From: Microthyrium microscopicum
Taxonomy: Eukaryota; Ascomycota; Dothideomycetes; Microthyriales; Microthyriaceae
Length of the DNA stretch: 64,000 nt
Assembly: GCA_010405405.1 (NCBI GenBank)
Contig: MU004234.1
Span: forward strand, 1,507,563-1,571,562
Direction of reading: 5' to 3'
Part shown: positions 1 through 11,410 of the stretch, in pieces
How positions within the stretch are numbered: position 1 is the stretch's first letter
Layout: every line of letters starts with the position of its first letter
Translations under genes and position numbers: made by a program
Notes under the pieces: generated by a model
Told to the model about the DNA's origin: nothing
Databases searched by the model: none
The model's input: the letters and a program-made list of their open reading frames with translations, nothing else

Positions 1-1
1 A

Positions 2-721
2 CACCGACGCAACAAGTCCTCTCCTAACGTAGCCGTCAAGTCCAGAAACCACACACCAAACGTCCTTCTTCCACCATCACGAACATCGCAAAAGTTGGAG
101 CTCCAACGGGCTTCAACTCTCGTCGAGCCATCCCGCAAGATACCAGTCGTGCCTAGTAGGCCAACCGCACCCTTGATCCTCAGCTCAACAATCAACAACT
201 TCGGCGAAGAAGGTTCCATCCCCGCACAGATCCAAGGTCTCTTTGCTCAAATTGACAAAGAGTACGAAGTCATCCGACGATTTCGACGACCAGTTGAAGA
301 TTCGTTCCGCCGAATCGAACAACGCCATGGTCCCATTGAGTCTCTTGTGAAAGGTAAAGCGCCCGCCACAACAGCTCATACGAACCATCAAGCGAATCTT
401 CAAGCGCCTGGTAGTCCACACCCTGACCAAAGTCGACCAGGCAGTCAACGCACCCTCTCCAATCAACCAAGTCTAGAACTTCGCTACTCCAAACCCAACG
501 CTCGCGAAAACCCGGCCACCAACAGTAACAGCGCTGGCGGCTCGGAAATTGCGGCACCAGAACATATTAACCAACGACGCTCGCGTGTGTCGTTCGAACT
601 ACCACCGAAACAGCCAGAGCGGGAAGAGGAACGACCGAGAAATGTGGATCCAGCGCGTGAGGAAGCGCTGGAGGTGTGTAGAAGGATGTGGGATTTGTCA
701 CATATGGGCGAGACGGCATAG
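2..721 (+). CDS. Unknown protein, C-terminal part (cut by window edge)
   Basis: The frame is open from the first bases of the window to a TAG at 719-721, so this is the last exon, or its end, of a gene that begins to the left. About 239 residues are visible. They are rich in Ser, Pro, Arg and Gln, with a middle stretch (nucleotides about 180-340) that looks folded and charged (KEYEVIRRF, FRRIEQRHG). The end, with AREEALEVCRRMWDLSHMG, looks like an amphipathic helix. No membrane segment or signal peptide is visible in this part. I do not recognise the family. The well-behaved codon use and the length of the open frame argue for a real gene rather than a chance frame. Confidence 0.55.
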   Translation, partial: HRRNKSSPNVAVKSRNHTPNVLLPPSRTSQKLELQRASTLVEPSRKIPVVPSRPTAPLILSSTINNFGEEGSIPAQIQGLFAQIDKEYEVIRRFRRPVEDSFRRIEQRHGPIESLVKGKAPATTAHTNHQANLQAPGSPHPDQSRPGSQRTLSNQPSLELRYSKPNARENPATNSNSAGGSEIAAPEHINQRRSRVSFELPPKQPEREEERPRNVDPAREEALEVCRRMWDLSHMGETA

Positions 722-973
722 CCAAGGCGTTTGTTTATCTAGGTTTTTCTTCTTGACGAAAGATAACGGCCTCTAAGATCGTTCATGGGTGGATAGTCAT
801 TGCATGTCATCGTACATACGGCGATCAGAAATGGGATTGGCATGGGATTGCGGAGCTTGTGCTTAAATGGGGAGTAATAGCAATGTGAATTTCTTTGCAT
901 GCGATAGGATGTCGTTTATGTGCTCGTTCTATCAATCTCGTGGATACGGTGTCTGCACTCCTTGTTCGAAGCC

Positions 974-1508
974 TCAGTGTCTCTTGCTGTGGATCTGTCC
1001 TTCTAGTCTTTCCTCAACGGGCTTTAGCAGGTTTCGAAGCTTTTGGCGGATTAAGCAGATCCATCTAGTACCAATTAGGAGCAATAATGAAATGTTGCCA
1101 ACTAGAAGAATCAGTAAAATTGATATTGCAGCCAACGTTACGCAGTAAGTCCAGTAACCAAAATTCCTAATTTTTCTGATAGCCAGCTTGCCAGGGGCTT
1201 GCAAAAGCCTTCTGAGTGATGTCGAAAATAGTGCCATCGAGCCCACCAAGAGGAAGGCTTTATCTGGTGTTAGCTTAAAGATTTTGTGGTCTCCATGTGG
1301 ATAGGAAGGATCAAGACAGCTTACTGTTGTGCCGCGATTTGTGCTTTGGCGATTCAAAGGGAGTAGACGTATAGCCCGTGTTCTCAGCCTGATCGGCCGC
1401 AAGAGTGATCGAGGCATAGGTAGCATATGGTAAGTTATTATTTAGGTCTCTGAGTATGTGTGCCCAGGCACCTTCTCGAATATATAGAGACCGACTTTCC
1501 CAATGCAT
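974..1508 (-). CDS. Small predicted membrane protein, two exons
   Basis: Exon 1 is 1325-1508 (ATG at 1506-1508) and exon 2 is 974-1263. The intron 1264-1324 (61 bp) has a GTAAGC donor, a GCTAAC branch site and a CAG acceptor, and it joins the two frames exactly (phase 1). The spliced product is about 157 residues. The N-terminal third is polar. A hydrophobic stretch follows (FLLVGSMALF), then a basic segment (RRLLQAPGKLAIRKIR), then a long bipartite membrane region containing WTYCVTLAAISILLILLVG and a short loop, and a basic tail. I do not recognise the family. The frame stays open upstream of this ATG, so an additional 5' exon is possible. The perfect splice signals are the best evidence that it is a gene. 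Confidence 0.45.
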
Positions 1509-2012
1509 AATGTTGGTGGTAAGTGAGAGATGCAGATTTGTTCTTTGGCCGAGTGAAGTGAAAGGACTCTAATCAAAGACTGCAGCACAAACTTAATCAT
1601 GCCGAGAGACTTGAGTAGGATGAGCAGTCAACCCCAGAGCAGCGGTAGGCTTTGATTGGCCGTCATCTTGAGCAGACCAGGCTGAATCGAATGACTACAT
1701 GGCGAAAGGATCCCAATTGGGTGTCTTCAAGCTCTACTGTGCATAAGCCGAGTAGCCTCGTAGAGGCCGCATCCCCATCTTCTGCACCGCCGCCTCAATT
1801 CCACAGCTCACTTCTGTTATCTCATCAGCTTGTCCGCGCGGCAAATACCTTAATAACAGCTACGACTCCCGTTTGGATAGCTTCAACAACAGTGTGTCGA
1901 ATATGTATGCTAGCTCATGTTTCTTGATATTGTGAAGGCTAAACTTAACTTAACCAGGAAAAGCCTAGGATTCTTTTGCTCTCCTAGAGTCTTTCCACCT
2001 TTTCATCAAGTC

Positions 2013-4190
2013 ATGAATACAGGCTGCGTGAATGCCAAAACTACAGAGGACAAGAAAATTCATCTTTGCAAACGGTGCAAAACAATCAAGCTCAAAATAA
2101 CTCTTGTTTTGGACAACATACAATCAACTCTACAAGCAGTTGCCAACAACAAGGAAATAATCAAGTGGATCAGTGATCTAGGGGCTCTCAACGACCGGCC
2201 AAATGCATCCTCCTGCTCGCTCTGTAAGGTGCTCCTCCAAGTCCCGCGGCCGGGACACTACGGAGGAGGTTCGTACCCCAAAGATGAAACGTACTTCTTA
2301 GCCATATCTCTGGGACGGTACTATCTGATGCATGATATAAAGCTCAGGATAATGAGGATACCTGGAAAGGATGAGGACGTACCTTGGAGCACAGCTGGTC
2401 CTATTCCAGATCCCCATCCAGATTTAGGCCAAATTTGTCCAACAAACGGCGTTTTTTGCTTATCTTCACCGAATGATGACCAAAAGCTGCAAGTTGGTAA
2501 AGTTGGCGAGTCCTGGGATCTTCCGTTGCTGAAACGGTGGCTCCAGGAGTGTCGGGTTGGTCACAGTTGCGGTCTCACATATCCTCTGGCCAAAGGAGAA
2601 CTTACTGTTCCGTCATCTGTAATAGACTGCATCTCGCAGAAACTAGTTCGTTACACTGCAAGTGAGGATTACATAGCGCTGAGCTATGTTTGGGGACAAG
2701 AAATCATGAAGAATGGTTCATTAGCAGACCCCCCAAGAACAATCAAGGACGCAATTTGTGTTACAAGAGCTTTGGGTCTAAGATATCTATGGGTTGATAG
2801 ATACTGCATTACTGCATCACATAAAGATACTGCTTATGGTCAAATCAAACGAATGGACGAGGTATACGGAAAAGCCCTTCTGACGATTGTGGCTTTGGGA
2901 GACAATCCGTCTGTCGGACTTCCAGGCGTAAACGGCAAATTGAGAAACTTTCAACCTTCTTTCAGAGTACGGAATGAAGACTTTAGATTCACTTTTGGAA
3001 ATCCTTCCTGCCTTATTGGTCAATCCAAATGGGCTCAGAGAGCATGGACTTTCCAGGAGGAGTTTCTTTCCAGAAGGATTGTCTATTTCGGCGAGGATCA
3101 AATGTACTTCAATTGCTTACAAATGGATCGCTGTGAGGTATTTCCAATATCCAACCCATGGGTGCAAGACGCCCAAAGGCGCACTCGCAGAAGAGACTTG
3201 GATGTTGACACAATATGGAGACACATACAGGAATACTCGAAAAGAGAGTTGACTAAACATTCAGATATCTTGAATGCTTTTCTAGGTATCTTCCACTATT
3301 ACCAAACATCATCTACGATTCGCCATTACTGGGGAATTCCCTTCAATACCAATAAGCCTGTAGGCAATGACGAGCTCATTAATTTGCCTGACGGGGTAGA
3401 TCAAGGCAGAGTCAACATCAAAGATTTCTTGTCAGGATTGCAATGGCAGAAATCAAAGGAGTCATTCCGGCGGTTAGGATTCCCGAGTTGGAGTTGGACA
3501 GGGTGGCAAGGAGGTTACATCGGAAATACTGACACTACCAATCCAGGTCAGTTTGGTCAAGACATAGGTCGTCGGGACATAGGTCATGTCTGGATTGAGC
3601 GAATTGATGGCACCTTGACAACACTAGATGAGCTACGGGGATCCGAAGGTTTCGATTTCATACCCTCAAGCCTGACTCACTTTATCCACCTCGATTCCTG
3701 GGTTACGCAACTTGTGTTCTTACCTCGAGAAGACACCTCGTTCGATGGCGAAAGGTTTGCCATTGCATTCCAAACAGTTGACGGCGGCTACGTACAACTT
3801 GATTCAGAACGCGTGGACTTGACCTCAAGCTTTTCTTGGTCAAACCCGTTGAGATACTTCGCAGTCTTACTTGTTAATCCTGCATTGGCGGTTGCAAATA
3901 GTGCTGTTTACCCAATTATTATCCATGATCTAGGCTTCGAGGGTTCGCTAGGATCCAAACCACTTTCAGAGTTTTCTTCGGAGCGCGTAGGAAGCATGAT
4001 AATCTATAGCACAGAGATTGAAGAGGCGGCTAGTGAACCTAAGGATTCCGATGGCGAGAAATTGGCTGGCTCAGACATTAGCCGGATGAGCACGAAATCA
4101 CTTGCTCCGTCTAAAACCAAGCAAAAGTATCTGGTTACCGACGAACTTTTGAGTGTATGCTGGGAAAGGCAATTCTTTCGATTACAATAG
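2013..4190 (+). CDS. HET-domain (heterokaryon incompatibility) protein
   Basis: The 725-residue product carries the three HET-domain blocks: YIALSYVWG, then TIKDAI..ALGLRYLWVDRYCI and QIKRMDEVYGKALLTIVAL, then WAQRAWTFQEEFLSRRIVYF, at roughly residues 218-370. The N-terminus has two CxxC pairs (CKRC, CSLC), as is common in this subfamily. The C-terminal half is the usual divergent region. HET-domain proteins act in non-self recognition and programmed cell death after hyphal fusion; the specific role of this paralogue is unknown. I chose the ATG at 2013 because the protein-like sequence begins there. An in-frame ATG at 1917 would add 32 residues. No intron is visible inside the frame. The usual HET sequence CINQ reads CITA here, so the motif is slightly off consensus. 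Confidence 0.85.
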   Translation: MNTGCVNAKTTEDKKIHLCKRCKTIKLKITLVLDNIQSTLQAVANNKEIIKWISDLGALNDRPNASSCSLCKVLLQVPRPGHYGGGSYPKDETYFLAISLGRYYLMHDIKLRIMRIPGKDEDVPWSTAGPIPDPHPDLGQICPTNGVFCLSSPNDDQKLQVGKVGESWDLPLLKRWLQECRVGHSCGLTYPLAKGELTVPSSVIDCISQKLVRYTASEDYIALSYVWGQEIMKNGSLADPPRTIKDAICVTRALGLRYLWVDRYCITASHKDTAYGQIKRMDEVYGKALLTIVALGDNPSVGLPGVNGKLRNFQPSFRVRNEDFRFTFGNPSCLIGQSKWAQRAWTFQEEFLSRRIVYFGEDQMYFNCLQMDRCEVFPISNPWVQDAQRRTRRRDLDVDTIWRHIQEYSKRELTKHSDILNAFLGIFHYYQTSSTIRHYWGIPFNTNKPVGNDELINLPDGVDQGRVNIKDFLSGLQWQKSKESFRRLGFPSWSWTGWQGGYIGNTDTTNPGQFGQDIGRRDIGHVWIERIDGTLTTLDELRGSEGFDFIPSSLTHFIHLDSWVTQLVFLPREDTSFDGERFAIAFQTVDGGYVQLDSERVDLTSSFSWSNPLRYFAVLLVNPALAVANSAVYPIIIHDLGFEGSLGSKPLSEFSSERVGSMIIYSTEIEEAASEPKDSDGEKLAGSDISRMSTKSLAPSKTKQKYLVTDELLSVCWERQFFRLQ

Positions 4191-4950
4191 CTTATCTCAT
4201 GCATTATAATTCGAGCTGAGGATGACCACATGTTAGTGAGAATTTTTCGGTTGATGTATGTTTAGAGAAGTTGAACGGCATCAAAGGTTAGATTACAAGT
4301 CTGATCCGCTGGAAAGATAATGAACTCGTGGCAACTGAGCTAACTTTGTGTTTCACCATCTTCTTAAATAGATATTTGGACCTACCGTACTATAAAGTCA
4401 ATCAGCAGCTCGAAGCAACATCAAGCTTATCATATACAAAAAAGAGTTCACCGATCAAACAATTGCGAAGAGCAAACAAGACGAAGCATAATGCAATATA
4501 TAAAAAACGCCTTGCAAGCGAACAAGGAGGCTACTCTACTTATGCCTTATTGGAGACAAATATACATACACATCTAACGCTCAAAGCCTAGCAAACTACA
4601 CCAGCACTCGCAGCAAGACAATGATATCAAAAGATTTGTATTCAACATCTACCCACCCCCCGTAAAAACTTTTTACGCCAACGCTAGCTATCCCAATCAT
4701 CCAGCGCCAGCAGTTGAGGAGTATAAAGCGAGCAAAAAGCGTATAATCAACAAATCCAATCTAATTGACCAAGCCAACCCAGGCCCAGCCAGCGAAGCAA
4801 TAGCGTCCCAACACCCAAAGTATACAATCGCCGCCCGTACCGTGCCGAGCAAATACCAGCCGGTATAGATACAAATTTACTCTAAAACAAAGAAACCGTG
4901 AGATTTTAATTCAATTTCTATCACTTCTTTCCAAACTGACGTCTGGAGGT
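4191..4950. other. Intergenic, between convergent HET and ATG13 genes
   Basis: This is the shared 3' flank of two convergent genes. It is A-rich, with several AATAAA-like runs, and the open frame at 4328-4591 has no protein-like character. I see nothing else in it. Confidence 0.6.
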
Positions 4951-7827
4951 TTAGCGCCAGCCAGCGCCTCCGCGACCACCGCGGAAACTCCCGCCTTCTT
5001 CAAGACTACGGCGTGAATCCATATCGCTGAGCTCAAAGATGAGGTTCTCTTCTTCGCCTAGTGTGGTCGAATTGCGCCCACTCGGGCCTCGTGCCGAACC
5101 TCCGCGTTCAGCCGTTTGTGAGCGTTGGGGGTCAACTTGTGACGATGATGAAGGCGAATATGACTGGCCGAGTGACGGGGTTGTGCGGCGACTTAAGCTT
5201 CCCCTTGAGCGACGAGTGAAGAGACCATGAGAAGATGGGTCTGCGGTGGTAGAGTAAACGCGAGGTTGGAGATCTGGCCCCGATTCTGCGGGTGAGGGGT
5301 CTTCTGATGATTGATTGAGTGATTGATTGGGGTCATCAATCTTTTCATCGGAAGCGGTTTGATCGAGGGAGGGACGGTCCGTGGCTAGGTCGGCGAGAGA
5401 AAGCTCCCGGTCGTCCGGTAGGCTGTAGGGGCGATGAGGACCATATTCGATTTGGTCTTCTGTAGTGCTTCGCTGATGTCTCGTGCTGGAAATGCTACGA
5501 CGGAAGGTCCATGGCTGAGGGGAATGCGGGATGGCAATGGGATAAGTGCCGTGGTCGGTATCGTGAGCTGTTTCAGTGGTAGCTTCATCTGCGGGCGGAT
5601 CTCGGGATCGTTCGCGGGTAGACTGACGACTGCGTCGAGGCGTTGAATAGTCGGCGATGCTGTTAGCGCTTAGTCGTGATGGAATGGGAGGGTAATGAGG
5701 TGTATGTGGAGATATTGGTTTTCCGATGGAACTTCCGGGCGAGATTGATGTTCCGGGTATCATGGTGGGGACTTTGTCTATTTGGCGGCTTGATGAACTC
5801 GATGACCGGTTCAAGACAAGTGATGACGACAACGAATCTGATAGTACAGCATTGCTATCTTTCATGCGTTGGTATTTTGACAATGCCGCAGTTGTGCGTC
5901 TCATGGCATTATCTCTAGATGTAGAGTCGTTCTTAGTGAAGCTTTTAAGCTCTTTCTTAGCTTCCAGAAGCTTCAAAAAGTCTTGAAGATTTTCATCGTC
6001 CGTCTGTTGGGTTGAGCCAGACCCTTCGCCACGACCATCATTTAGGACATCGGAGCCAACTCGAGTAGACGACGAAGGGCTAGGCTTTCCACTGCTTCTA
6101 TCTTCTTCTCTACTCGCACCAGATGACATTCTGCTTTTGCGGTAATTGAAACTGCTTGAGAATTTGGCAATTGGAGCAGGCTTTGGCGAACTCGAGGTTG
6201 AAGATGCGACAGCCAAGTCATTCTGTAAATTTGGAGCACGAAGAATGGCCTGTGGTAATGTTGTCATGGATGGTCTAGATCTATGTGACATTGCTGCTGG
6301 CCGATTGCTTTGGCTCAGAGGCGACGAGGCTATATGCATTCCAGATGCTGGAGATGAAGCTAGAGAACCAGCTTTGAACGGTTGAAAGGATACTGAAGGA
6401 CGACGTTGATGCATGCCATCGTTTGATCGAAGAGATGATCTTGAACTGTTGTCTTGTCGTTGAGAGGGAAGCATCTTTATTGGGGGTGAGCTGGGCGATC
6501 CGGCATCTGTCACGGCTCGCAGAGCGGATATTGGACTAGATGATGGTTTTGGGCCAGTAGTGTGAAATGTTGACAGACTGCCATAAGCTTGACCTTGTTC
6601 TTCATCGTCAAGTTGCAAGCCCTTCTTCGAGGCGGGTGCAGACCCGGCAATCTGATTGGAATCGCTAGCTGTTCTACCAGTCCAAGATGGTCGAAAGTAA
6701 TCGTCTCCAGATCTCATGAAATGTGAGCTTAACAGGGCCTCGGAATCATCTAACCGGAAATCGCAGTTTGATCTGAACACCACTGACGCATGAAGAATGC
6801 CGGCGGGGCATTGAAGTGGGCCAAATGAGAAACGATCGAGCACGTTCTTCTGGTGTGGATACAGAACTGTCTCAAGCGAATCATTTCTTACAGCAGGAAG
6901 CTGGCCACTGAGAATACGATATTTTAGCTTAAGTTGTTGCGATGCAGGACTACTGGAACTTTGTCTCATAATTGTCCGATAGTACTTCCAAGCTGGTAAA
7001 AGTCTGGCCTGAGAATAGAGCGATCTGAAAATCGGTATTCCTTTTTTGTAGACATTGGACAGCATGTCTGCATCAGGGCGCGAGTCCATAGATGCTATGT
7101 CTTCCATGGAGAATTGCCAACGTTCTACAACGAGTGGTCGTTCATCCACTGCTCCATCTGAATTTGGGATTCCTCTTCGTGGCGAGGGTATTGAATCCAG
7201 CACATCCCATCGCTTGCCAGATTCATCTTGTAGAACTAAGCTCTTGCCCTTTGTGAGTTCTGATAGGTCGAGGTAGACTTCGATGGTCATTGTCTTAGGG
7301 ACTCCAGTTTCTATGTCAAGGGCTCTCCATCGGGAAGTCTGTCGGTTTAGCTGCTCCGAATCATCTAGAACGAGGTTAAACTAGGTATATTAGCTTCATG
7401 TGCATAAGACGGTCTCATGCAGGAGGCCTTACCCATTTGTTCTGCTTTACCGCTCCAGATCTGTTTCTAAAAGGTGGTAACGAAAGCCGTGATGACACCA
7501 CAGTAAGGGCGCCTTTGACGAAGAATTGCTAGTTTGTGGTTAGCATACGATCATATATCTAGCTAGAGTATGGCGTACCTGAATGATCTGGTTCAGACGC
7601 TGTGTCTCACGAGCCTGTTCAGCGGATCTATCGTCCATGCTTTGGGAGCCACTAAGATCACTTTCACTATCTTGTATAGCTCGTTGTGTGGGCATGGCAG
7701 GATCAGTTGTTGATTGCCTTCGTTCGGGCATTTCTTCCCGGTCGTTGTTGGATCGTACTGGATTTGTTCTGGCGGATGTAGCAGCAGAGCTCATGGCTCT
7801 AGCTGTACTTCGTGGCGGGGGATACAT
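4951..7827 (-). CDS. ATG13: Autophagy-related protein 13 (Atg1 kinase regulatory subunit)
   Basis: There are three exons: 7579-7827, 7433-7528 and 4951-7380. The introns are 50 and 52 bp (GTACGC and GTAAGG donors; GCTAAC branch before CTAG in the first). The product is about 924 residues, the usual size in moulds. Residues about 75-330 form the N-terminal HORMA region, recognised from NQIIQQFFVKGALTVVSSRL across the first junction, the NKW-FNLVLDD junction, WRALDIETGVPKTMTIEVYLDL, LPAWKYYR and PHQKNVLDRFSFGPL. The remaining 600 residues are Ser/Pro-rich and disordered, as expected for the TOR-regulated part that binds Atg1 and Atg17. Family knowledge: Atg13 scaffolds the Atg1 complex at the phagophore assembly site and is dephosphorylated on starvation. 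The first ATG is at 7825-7827; the frame extends only a few non-ATG codons further. Confidence 0.95.
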
Positions 7828-10800
7828 GTTGAATGTGTTTGGCACCGGTCAAGGTACGAATAAGTCGAATAAGGAGGGAGATGGGAGATGAAGAGGCGGC
7901 AAGGGAGGTAGGGATAGGACGCTGGGGTGGGCTATGACGGAGATAGAGTGAGTTGACGAGCCATTCCGAAGACGGAGACTTGTTGTAGATGGCTGCTCTC
8001 GAGATGGAAGAGACAAGAAAGGATCGCTCAAGGCCAGAGAAGCAAAGGGATCAGGCAGCAGTCATGATGGAGGTGGACAGAAAGTGATGTCTTGAAGTTG
8101 TTGCGGAGATAACCAGCGCCTCGACGAGCGAGCTATGTCAGGGTTCAAGCTATAACTAGGCTGAGCCGCAGGGACAAGTAGGCAATGCGGGGGTACGGGG
8201 GCTGAGAAAAGAGAAATGGATGGAGTAGGAGGATGGCAATGGGCGGTGATGGAATGAGTGGTGAGAGGTAGATGTAGAAGATTTGGGGGATGAAGTTGGA
8301 GAATTGGAGAAAGATAGAAAGGGCGATGAGCAATGATGGCAGGCAGAATGGCAGATGGACCTTTGATGGTGGATTTAATGGGGGAAGTGCAGCCAGCAAC
8401 AGGACCATCCCTGCAACCTCTAGCCGTTGCTTTAGTGAGTAGTCCTTGGTAGTCGTCTGCACAGTGCAAGTACCAGAGTCTACAGCAACCACTTCACCAA
8501 TCCTAAATCCAACCAAGCATTTCCCACGATTCAAAAGTGATGCGAAGAGACGTCAACAAAGTGACGACGATGAGATGATCAGAGCTATTCGGTGTCACGC
8601 AGCACAACAGAAAGGATCCCCACCAGACTCTACCATCAGCATCATTCAGTCACCCAAGTCTCAAGACTCAGACAAATTTAAAGTACGACTCATTCTAAGA
8701 TATTACTATCTTGCTCCTATCTACCCTCGTGCTAGCCTCCTTTTTTGATACTACACTACCTAGAAGCAGTTGATGACTGTACCATTCAGAGCTGCAGCTG
8801 CCGCAATGCCGCGGTCATGGCCTGTCTCGGCGTTTACATGCTAAACTAGCCCAAGAAGAGACGAGCGATTGATCAAAAGACGTGATCATGCTTGATATCA
8901 GTTGCCGTGGCCTGAGTCAAGGGCCCCGAGGGTCCAGAGGGCTCCGATAATCCCATATCTGGGCCCTGAGCCTCCTCCATGTGACTCTTTGCTCTGTAGC
9001 CGACGGCCCTCTGCCACCACTAACTTCACACCTGATTACGGTGGCAACAACTGCTGCTTGTTGATACCATATCAATTCTTCAATGCTGCTCCTTATACAG
9101 CGCTTAAAAGCCAGCAATACTTGCCACTTTCTTTGGTCTGTAAGTTGGGCGAATCTTTACATAAGAGACACGGTGACCGGTTCGGTGTCCGATTAGGAAC
9201 CGGCCTCAAGGCATACTCTTATACTCCAAAGTCCAATGGCGACGAATGGATTATTGCATCTCAGGCTTCTTTTTTGGGGCCAGGCATTGGAGGAAGCCTG
9301 GTGAACCAGGAACAGGCAGAAGAACGAGCATCGATTGGCATACGGATTCACAGGTCGTTGCAATCGAACAAGCACAAGGCGTACACAGTTTACAGCGCAC
9401 AACGACAAATGCAGGCCAAAGGGCCAACAGTCATGAGGGTGGCAGCGTTGAACAAGGTCCCAGCCTTTTTGAATCGGGAAAATATGGAAACTGGCCGGTC
9501 CAGCTTCCGATTCGTCCTCGTGTCTCAACTCTTGATCCATACTGTCACTGCAACCGCATGCATGCTTTTACTCAACATTGAGATATCCCTTACAGGTATA
9601 CTGACATTGTTAGCATCAAGTACAATGCCACAGATTAAGCTTTCTAGTAACGAGAAATTGTCAGGAAACAGATCAAGTCAGATCAATCAACCCGAGTCCC
9701 ATCGGTTATTTTGCCCATGCTTCGACTCACAAGGCCCTATCGCTTACAATTGCTTGTTTAGTGGACTCTTGAGTGCGCGTAACTTCATCTATCATCATTT
9801 CAGACCGATCAATCCGACGCATCTCTTCTCCCATCTGTCTGTACTTAACGGGAGCCCGCGCTCATGCACTTTGTAAAGCCGCATTGAGATCCCGATTGGT
9901 TTTGCATTCGTGCCCCTTTCCTGCCCTTTGTATTCTCTCTTGCGCTCTGAGAGAACACAACACCAAACAACTCATCCTGCATTGCAGAACTATAAGTCTA
10001 TAGGCTGAGTCCTTTCTTCATTCGACTCTACATTCTTATCTTTCTGATACCGCAAAGGTGTTTGTATTGGCAATGCGTACTGTATACACAGTTCTCTTCA
10101 ACTGTTGATGCTTCCACGTCCTCACCGACAATGCAGCGCGTCGCTCGGGGGGTCCAGCTGATGCCCCATGCGAGCTGTCAACAATAAACTACTGCAATTG
10201 CGACATGATACCCACTGCCCCATCGGATGAAACCTTTCTGTTATTACGTTCATTGGGACATATCGCAGTTGACGGGAGCCATTGCACTTCATGGTGAATA
10301 TCGCACTCGCTGGGAGACATCGCACTTGGAGGATGCGTGCGATATCGACTTTGTCAACATATCGAGTCTACACCGTCCACCCCTTAATTCAACCTTTCAC
10401 TAAGCTCCATCGGCTTTCAGCCGTATGATCATCCGTATTCTTTGCCCACTCATCTCGTCAATGAGAACCTCAATATCCATAAACCTGGCGACGGTTATTA
10501 GTGTATCTAAGAAGCAACAACAGCCGCACCCAATCCCATCTATACGGATAACATCCGTCTTGCCAACCAGGAAGTCACCGGCACACGACCAACACGATGG
10601 GTTTTCAGGCCCTGACCATCCCACCACCGCCAGATTAAATTGTCCAGATCGGTGGAATTTCCCATCCCCAGTATAGCATCATCTCAGAAAAAACGCACCA
10701 ATCCCAAACAAGACTGGCCCACCCCAGATTGCTCGGCTAACCCACTACTGTATCAACGTGAGCTTGATTGTCCCTGCCACCAGGCCTTCGGAACTTACCA

Positions 10801-11410
10801 CTCTGATTTATCTACTGTCAGAAATAACATAGATCTCACTTGCTCAAATTGAATCTGGCATCGGGAACACAGGCCCGGTAGCCCTACCTAGCTCTCTACC
10901 TCTGCGTTGCATTCTGAACTTCAACCCCCGGCCAGGTTACCGATTTAGGTAAGAGCCGCAAGAGACAGCATTTGGAACTTCCGAGCTTCTATACTTGAGC
11001 TTGCAATGGAGCTAGTCTTCCCCGGGCATTTAGTCGTTTCTTGCTGATCGTCCCGCATCGTCTAGAGCTATGGACCTGCAAAGAATGGGGTATATACCGG
11101 TGGGTGCGCAGCCATAGGCTTTTATACAAGGAAAGATATCGGGTGAACCGCTGTTTCCAGTCACAGTATATTGCTGTCAAACGATGTGCCGCATCATCTG
11201 CAGTGTCTTGAGAACGGGCAATCTGACTTCTGCTTGAATTATTCCATCGCTTATTGTTGGTTGGAGTCCTTTGAGCGCAGTTTTCCTGCTTGAAGTGGCG
11301 GAATAGAGTTCGATTTATATACTATCATGACTGCCGAGTGTTCAGGTGAAACTTGAAACTGTTGTGTCGCTCGTTTGGTTTTGAAACTTGTTTGGTACCA
11401 GTCTGACAGT
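7828..11410. other. Gene-poor region, 3.6 kb
   Basis: The first 700 bp is purine/pyrimidine-biased and is probably the promoter and leader of ATG13, which is transcribed leftwards. From about 8550 to 11400 I find no convincing gene. A 324-codon frame at 8902-9876 has no early ATG, no recognisable domain and no splice structure. A tandem pair of a dispersed repeat lies at 10251-10327. The last few hundred bases are the promoter of the GMC oxidoreductase gene. Confidence 0.5.
10251..10327. repeat. Tandem pair of a 38-39 bp dispersed repeat
   Basis: Unit 1 is 10251-10289 and unit 2 is 10290-10327. They align over their whole length at roughly three-quarters identity by eye. Both begin CATKGKGA, carry ATATCGCA, continue with GGGAG then CAT, and end GCACTT. 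Degenerate copies of the same unit recur at 54.1, 54.3, 54.9, 61.5 and 63.4 kb, mostly in introns. A further truncated unit seems to follow at about 10328-10350. Confidence 0.6.

Noticed and set aside
8062-8534. Overlapping minus-strand frames upstream of ATG13
   Set aside because: They are Pro/His/Leu-rich readings of a pyrimidine-biased leader; no ATG13 family sequence precedes the chosen start.
8902-9876. 324-codon open frame in the gene-poor block
   Set aside because: It has no early ATG, no recognisable domain, no signal peptide or coherent composition, and overlapping frames on the other strand are almost as long. It looks like a chance frame in AT-balanced DNA.
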